NCBI GenBank assembly: GCA_016293265.1
Contig: JAEDEN010000011.1
Coordinates: 1 to 36,054 of the forward strand
Direction: 5' to 3'
Length of the DNA stretch: 36,054 nt
Source: Oscillospiraceae bacterium
GTDB lineage: Bacteria; Bacillota; Clostridia; Oscillospirales; Oscillospiraceae
Shown here: in pieces, positions 33,197 to 36,054 of the stretch
Layout of the letters: every line of letters starts with the position of its first letter
How positions within the stretch are numbered: position 1 is the first letter of the stretch
Translations under genes and position numbers: made by a program
Notes under the pieces: generated by a model
The model's input: only the letters and a program-made list of their open reading frames with translations
Told to the model about the DNA's origin: nothing
Database searches by the model: none

Positions 33197-34084
33197 ATGA
33201 GGGAAGGACGTATTCAAAAAGCACTCAGCGGCTTTTATTATGTGGATACCGGAACGGAGTTTTTGACCTGCCGGGCCCGGGGGAAGTTCCGCAATGAGGG
33301 GATTTCTCCGCTAGTTGGAGACCGGGTCAGCGTACGGGAGCTTGGAAATGGGGAGGGCTTTATAGAGGCCATTTTGCCACGGCGCAACGCCTTTTCCCGG
33401 CCCGCTGTTGCCAATATCGACCAGCTGGTTATCATTGGTTCCGGCGCCATCCCCAGAACGGACCCGTTCCTCATCGACCGTGTAGCATCCATCGCCGCGC
33501 TGAAAAAATGCGATGTGATCATCCTCTTGAATAAGTGCGACTTGGATGACGCGGACAGCCTCTACCGCATTTATACCTCTGCCGGTTTCCCAACGCTGCG
33601 TGTCAGCGCGGAAACAGGGGAGGGACTTGAGGAATTAAAGCCTCTTATCTCTGGTAAGCTTTCTGCCTTTACAGGTAACTCCGGCGTGGGAAAATCCAGC
33701 ATTCTGAATGCCCTGGAGCCCGGTTTTTCCATTCAGGTGGGCGAGGTCAGCACAGCCCTTGGCCGCGGCCGTCACACCACCCGCCATGTGGAGCTGTTCC
33801 GTCTGAGCTGCGGTGCAGAGATTATGGATACCCCGGGCTTTTCCTCCTTTGAGGCGGAAGACTTGAATCTTGAATGGAAGCGCCACCTACCGGAGACCTT
33901 CCCGGAATTCCTTCCTTATCTGGAGGAATGCCGCTTTGTGGGCTGCAGCCATACCAAGGAAAAAGGCTGTGCTGTTCTGGAGGCCCTGGGGAAGGGTGCG
34001 ATTCAGAAAAGCCGCCATGAAAGCTACCTTCGCCTTTACGAGGAGCTTAGGCCCATTCAGGACTGGCAGGAACGGAAAAAATAA
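33197..34084 (+). CDS. rsgA: Ribosome small-subunit GTPase RsgA
   Basis: Circularly permuted GTPase that checks late 30S assembly. The 295-residue protein begins with an OB fold (about 1-65). It has NKCD (G4, 112-115) ahead of the P-loop GNSGVGKSS (160-168), the permuted order typical of RsgA. A C-terminal zinc site is formed by Cys245, Cys250, His252 and Cys258. Start ATG 33197 is twelve bases after prkC. A terminator follows. Confidence 0.97.
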   Translation: MREGRIQKALSGFYYVDTGTEFLTCRARGKFRNEGISPLVGDRVSVRELGNGEGFIEAILPRRNAFSRPAVANIDQLVIIGSGAIPRTDPFLIDRVASIAALKKCDVIILLNKCDLDDADSLYRIYTSAGFPTLRVSAETGEGLEELKPLISGKLSAFTGNSGVGKSSILNALEPGFSIQVGEVSTALGRGRHTTRHVELFRLSCGAEIMDTPGFSSFEAEDLNLEWKRHLPETFPEFLPYLEECRFVGCSHTKEKGCAVLEALGKGAIQKSRHESYLRLYEELRPIQDWQERKK

Positions 34085-34089
34085 GCATT

Positions 34090-34119
34090 AGCCCGAAGCG
34101 AACTGCTTCGGGCTTTTTC
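34090..34119 (+). terminator. Terminator after rsgA
   Basis: A 10-bp stem (34090-34099 with 34105-34114), loop GAACT, followed by a T-rich tract. It ends the yicC-to-rsgA run. Confidence 0.93.
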
Positions 34120-34180
34120 TTTTTGCACGGCGGACAATCCGGCACAAATATACTGAAACAGGGAAAGGAGGTGCGTCCGT

Positions 34181-34339
34181 ATATTTCGCAGGGGAGATCA
34201 CGGGTGCGGCATTCTTGGGATTCTGGCAGTGGCCCTTGGATGCGGTATCCTGATCGCTGCAATTTTTCCCACGGGGGCGCTGCTGTTTTTGGTGGCATTT
34301 TTGCTGATCGCATGCGGCTGCGCCTGCTGCAAACGCTGA
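34181..34339 (+). CDS. Small hydrophobic protein, apparent AUA start
   Basis: A 52-codon ORF with one long or hairpin hydrophobic region (residues about 10-44, GILGILAVALGCGIL then FPTGALLFLVAFLLIA) and a Cys-rich basic end, CGCACCKR. A near-perfect AAAGGAGGTG (34164-34173) lies upstream, but no ATG, GTG or TTG is in frame at the right spacing; the codon there is ATA at 34181, after an in-frame stop at 34154. Composition argues for a real membrane peptide. Function is unknown; it precedes spoVM. A degraded start or sequence error is possible. Confidence 0.5.
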   Translation: MFRRGDHGCGILGILAVALGCGILIAAIFPTGALLFLVAFLLIACGCACCKR

Positions 34340-34360
34340 AATGGAAAGGAGTCTCACCGT

Positions 34361-34438
34361 ATGAATATCGTCGTTTGGAAATCGCCCAAGGCTCTGCAGG
34401 GTATTTTACGAAAACTATTCAGGATTCCAAAGGAATAA
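34361..34438 (+). CDS. spoVM: Stage V sporulation protein SpoVM (25 aa)
   Basis: A 25-codon ORF with AAAGGAG (34345-34351) nine bases before the ATG. Aligned without gaps to Bacillus subtilis SpoVM (26 residues, recalled), it keeps Met1, Lys7, Pro9, Lys10, Leu12, Gly14, Ile15 and Arg17. Pro9 is the residue known to shape this curvature-sensing amphipathic helix. SpoVM marks the forespore outer membrane and recruits SpoIVA for coat and cortex assembly. Synteny agrees: in Bacillus, spoVM lies downstream of prpC-prkC-cpgA. The next gene is sipL-like. It is too short for usual ORF callers. Confidence 0.82.
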   Translation: MNIVVWKSPKALQGILRKLFRIPKE

Positions 34439-34496
34439 CCCGGCCAAACGCTTCATAAAGTGGGGCATAACGAACGATCAGGAAAGGAAGTGCCCC

Positions 34497-36035
34497 ATGG
34501 ATCTGGAACTGAAAAAGTCCTGCCTGGACGCATATGAGGCCGCCGGCAGCATTACCTTGACACAGGAGGAAACTGCGGAGACCATCGTGCCGGATTACTG
34601 CCCGGACATCGCACGGATCGTAAAAACGGATGGAACGGTGTATCTCCACAGCCGGGAACTGCGGGACGGAAAAGCGGAAGTGAGCGGAACCCTTCGTGTC
34701 AATGTCCTGTACACACCCGATGGAGAGAAGGGACTGCGCACATTGGGATTTACCATCCCATTTACGGCAGAAAGCGAACGGGGGAGTTTCCCCCAGGGCC
34801 GCCATTTGACCGCAGAAACGGAAGTAGCCTCCCTGGAGACACGGATGCTGAATCCCCGCAAGGTTTTTACCCGCTGCAAGCTGGTCACCAGGCTTACCGC
34901 ATTCGAAAAGACGCAGATTGCCTTTTGCAGCGACGCGGAAGCTGAGGCACCCCTGTGCGTAGAAAAGCGGCAGGCAAGCCTGCACTCCGTTTTTATGACC
35001 CACATTCTCGAAAAGGATTTTACCTTTACAGATGATCTTACCCTTTCCCCCGGGCGGGAAGGCGCAGCAGAATTGCTGAGCAGCCGTATCCGCAGTTCCA
35101 TTACGGACATCAAAACCGTAGGAAACAAACTCATCCTAAAAGGAGCCTTCCCGGTTAATGTCCTCTATCGCAGTGTTGACGGGACCTGCGCATCCAGTGA
35201 CGCGGAGCTGCCCTTTTCGCAGATCATGGAAATGGAGGATGCCGCTGAGGATGCTTCCGCAGATATCCAAATGCAGATAACGGGAGCCGACCTTCAAATC
35301 AGTGGGGATGATCCGGAGGGGCGGCAGTTTGCCGTAACACTCTACCTGCACGCTACGGCGTTTTTGTACCAGGAGCGGGAGGTCACGATCCTGGAAGACC
35401 TCTATTCCACATCTTATCATACATCCTATGACGCCGCGCCCCTGATCCTCACCTCCTTCCGGGAGAGCATGACCCGTCGGCAGACGGTACGGGAGGTGCT
35501 GGAAATCGGCGTGGTGGCGGACTCTATCCTATCCCTTACGGCAGATTGCGGCGCTGTATCTGTGGGCAGGGAAGGGGCGGCCAGCGTTCTGCGCACCATG
35601 GTTACCATCCGTGCGCTCTATCTGGATGAAGGCGGCGCGGCTCTGGTGGCGGAGCGCGGTATGGAGGTAAGCTGCCACCTGGATCTGCCGGAAGATTGTC
35701 ATGTAAGCGCGAAGGGGATCTGCCCGGAAGAGCTCCAGGGCAGCATCGGCGAGCGTGGCATTGAGGTACGCTTTCCGGTGGAATTCTATATCCAGGCGGA
35801 ATCGAAGGTGAAACGCGTCTGCATCTCCGCCGCAAGGCTGGATACGGATACCCCCAAGGATACCGCCTCCGCGCCCTCTCTGGTGCTGCGGTGCATGCAC
35901 AAGCAGGAAAGTGCTTGGGACCTCGCCAAGAAGTATCACACGACCATCGCCGATATTTTGGCCGCCAATCAACTGGAAACGGAGGCGGATCTCCCCAGAG
36001 ACACCCTTTTGCTGATTCCCAAAAAGCGGGCATAA
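34497..36035 (+). CDS. sipL: SPOCS (DUF3794) and LysM domain protein, SipL-like
   Basis: A 512-residue protein with repeated SPOCS/DUF3794 modules across about 1-450 (for example IVPDYCPDIARIVKTDGTVYL near 30-50 and KLILKGAFPVNVLYRS near 210) and a C-terminal LysM domain (about 464-510, ESAWDLAKKYHTTIADILAANQ). This architecture matches SipL of Clostridioides difficile, where the LysM domain binds SpoIVA and helps build the coat base layer. Start ATG 34497 has AAAGGAAG (34483-34490). Its place beside spoVM strengthens the assignment. It overlaps a following ATG by one base. Confidence 0.87.
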   Translation: MDLELKKSCLDAYEAAGSITLTQEETAETIVPDYCPDIARIVKTDGTVYLHSRELRDGKAEVSGTLRVNVLYTPDGEKGLRTLGFTIPFTAESERGSFPQGRHLTAETEVASLETRMLNPRKVFTRCKLVTRLTAFEKTQIAFCSDAEAEAPLCVEKRQASLHSVFMTHILEKDFTFTDDLTLSPGREGAAELLSSRIRSSITDIKTVGNKLILKGAFPVNVLYRSVDGTCASSDAELPFSQIMEMEDAAEDASADIQMQITGADLQISGDDPEGRQFAVTLYLHATAFLYQEREVTILEDLYSTSYHTSYDAAPLILTSFRESMTRRQTVREVLEIGVVADSILSLTADCGAVSVGREGAASVLRTMVTIRALYLDEGGAALVAERGMEVSCHLDLPEDCHVSAKGICPEELQGSIGERGIEVRFPVEFYIQAESKVKRVCISAARLDTDTPKDTASAPSLVLRCMHKQESAWDLAKKYHTTIADILAANQLETEADLPRDTLLLIPKKRA

Positions 36036-36054
36036 TGAAAGCGGACGGCAAATG
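36035..36054 (+). CDS. Possible start of the next gene (truncated)
   Basis: An ATG at 36035 overlaps the last base of the sipL-like stop codon (TAATG) and stays open to the window edge (MKADGK). The coupling pattern fits other junctions here. Too little is present to name the product; ispE follows sipL closely in some Clostridia, so that is a guess only. Confidence 0.3.

Noticed and set aside
34141..34160. TATACT upstream of the small membrane ORF as a promoter
   Set aside because: No -35 box at usable spacing and no convincing sporulation-sigma match. The predicted start would also fall almost on the ribosome binding site.
34123..34458. A 111-codon plus-strand ORF across the rsgA-sipL gap
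   Set aside because: It begins within the sequence after the rsgA terminator without an RBS, is of low complexity, and crosses both the small membrane ORF and spoVM in another frame.

Overview
The window is a chromosomal segment from a spore-forming, butyrate-producing Clostridia-type Firmicute. Moderately high GC, protein sequences and gene order together point to Oscillospiraceae-like gut bacteria (Flavonifractor/Oscillibacter neighbourhood); that placement is inference. Every supported gene lies on the + strand, intergenic gaps are short, and many genes overlap by ATGA or GTGA. I see no mobile element, CRISPR array, tRNA or rRNA. No gap longer than about 250 bases lacks a gene or a proposed small ORF.

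Layout. 1-1484: end of rpsB, then tsf and a terminator. 1607-6796: a promoter, then an M50 peptidase, scpA, scpB, a DUF2953 protein, the sporulation gene ytfJ/gerW, a D-Ala-D-Ala carboxypeptidase and a RluB-type pseudouridine synthase. 6835-12252: an RpiR-type regulator, a HI0933-like flavoprotein, cmk, plsC and a fused ispH-rpsA gene, then a terminator. 12261-13772: a monocistronic butyryl-CoA:acetate CoA-transferase with its own promoter, a Rex-like operator and a terminator. 13806-15668: carD, ispD, ispF. 15719-17094: a DUF3343 protein and a cysteine-desulfurase-like enzyme. 17133-21348: cdaA and cdaR (c-di-AMP), an RseC-like protein, a DUF5685 protein and a J-domain protein. 21371-34119: a long housekeeping run yicC, remA, gmk, rpoZ, priA, def, fmt, zinc peptidase, rsmB, rlmN, prpC, prkC, rsgA, largely in the Bacillus subtilis order. 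34181-36035: a small membrane peptide gene, a 25-codon spoVM and a SipL-like spore-coat gene.

How the parts fit. Translation (S2, EF-Ts, S1, Def/Fmt, RsmB, RlmN, RsgA), chromosome segregation (ScpAB), replication restart (PriA), isoprenoid synthesis (IspD, IspF, IspH), c-di-AMP and Ser/Thr phosphorylation signalling, and sporulation genes (YtfJ, SpoVM, SipL) sit together.

Most interesting points: (1) the ispH-rpsA fusion carries an apparent internal promoter hidden in AT-rich synonymous codons, an internal Shine-Dalgarno with an in-frame ATG, and a codon-usage switch at the junction, suggesting that S1 is also made alone; (2) a 25-codon spoVM beside a sipL-like gene; (3) a Rex-type redox operator just upstream of the butyrate CoA-transferase promoter; (4) a cysteine-motif trio (RseC-like, DUF5685, J-domain protein with seven Cys in its last 25 residues); (5) a small membrane-protein ORF with a strong ribosome binding site but apparently an AUA start.
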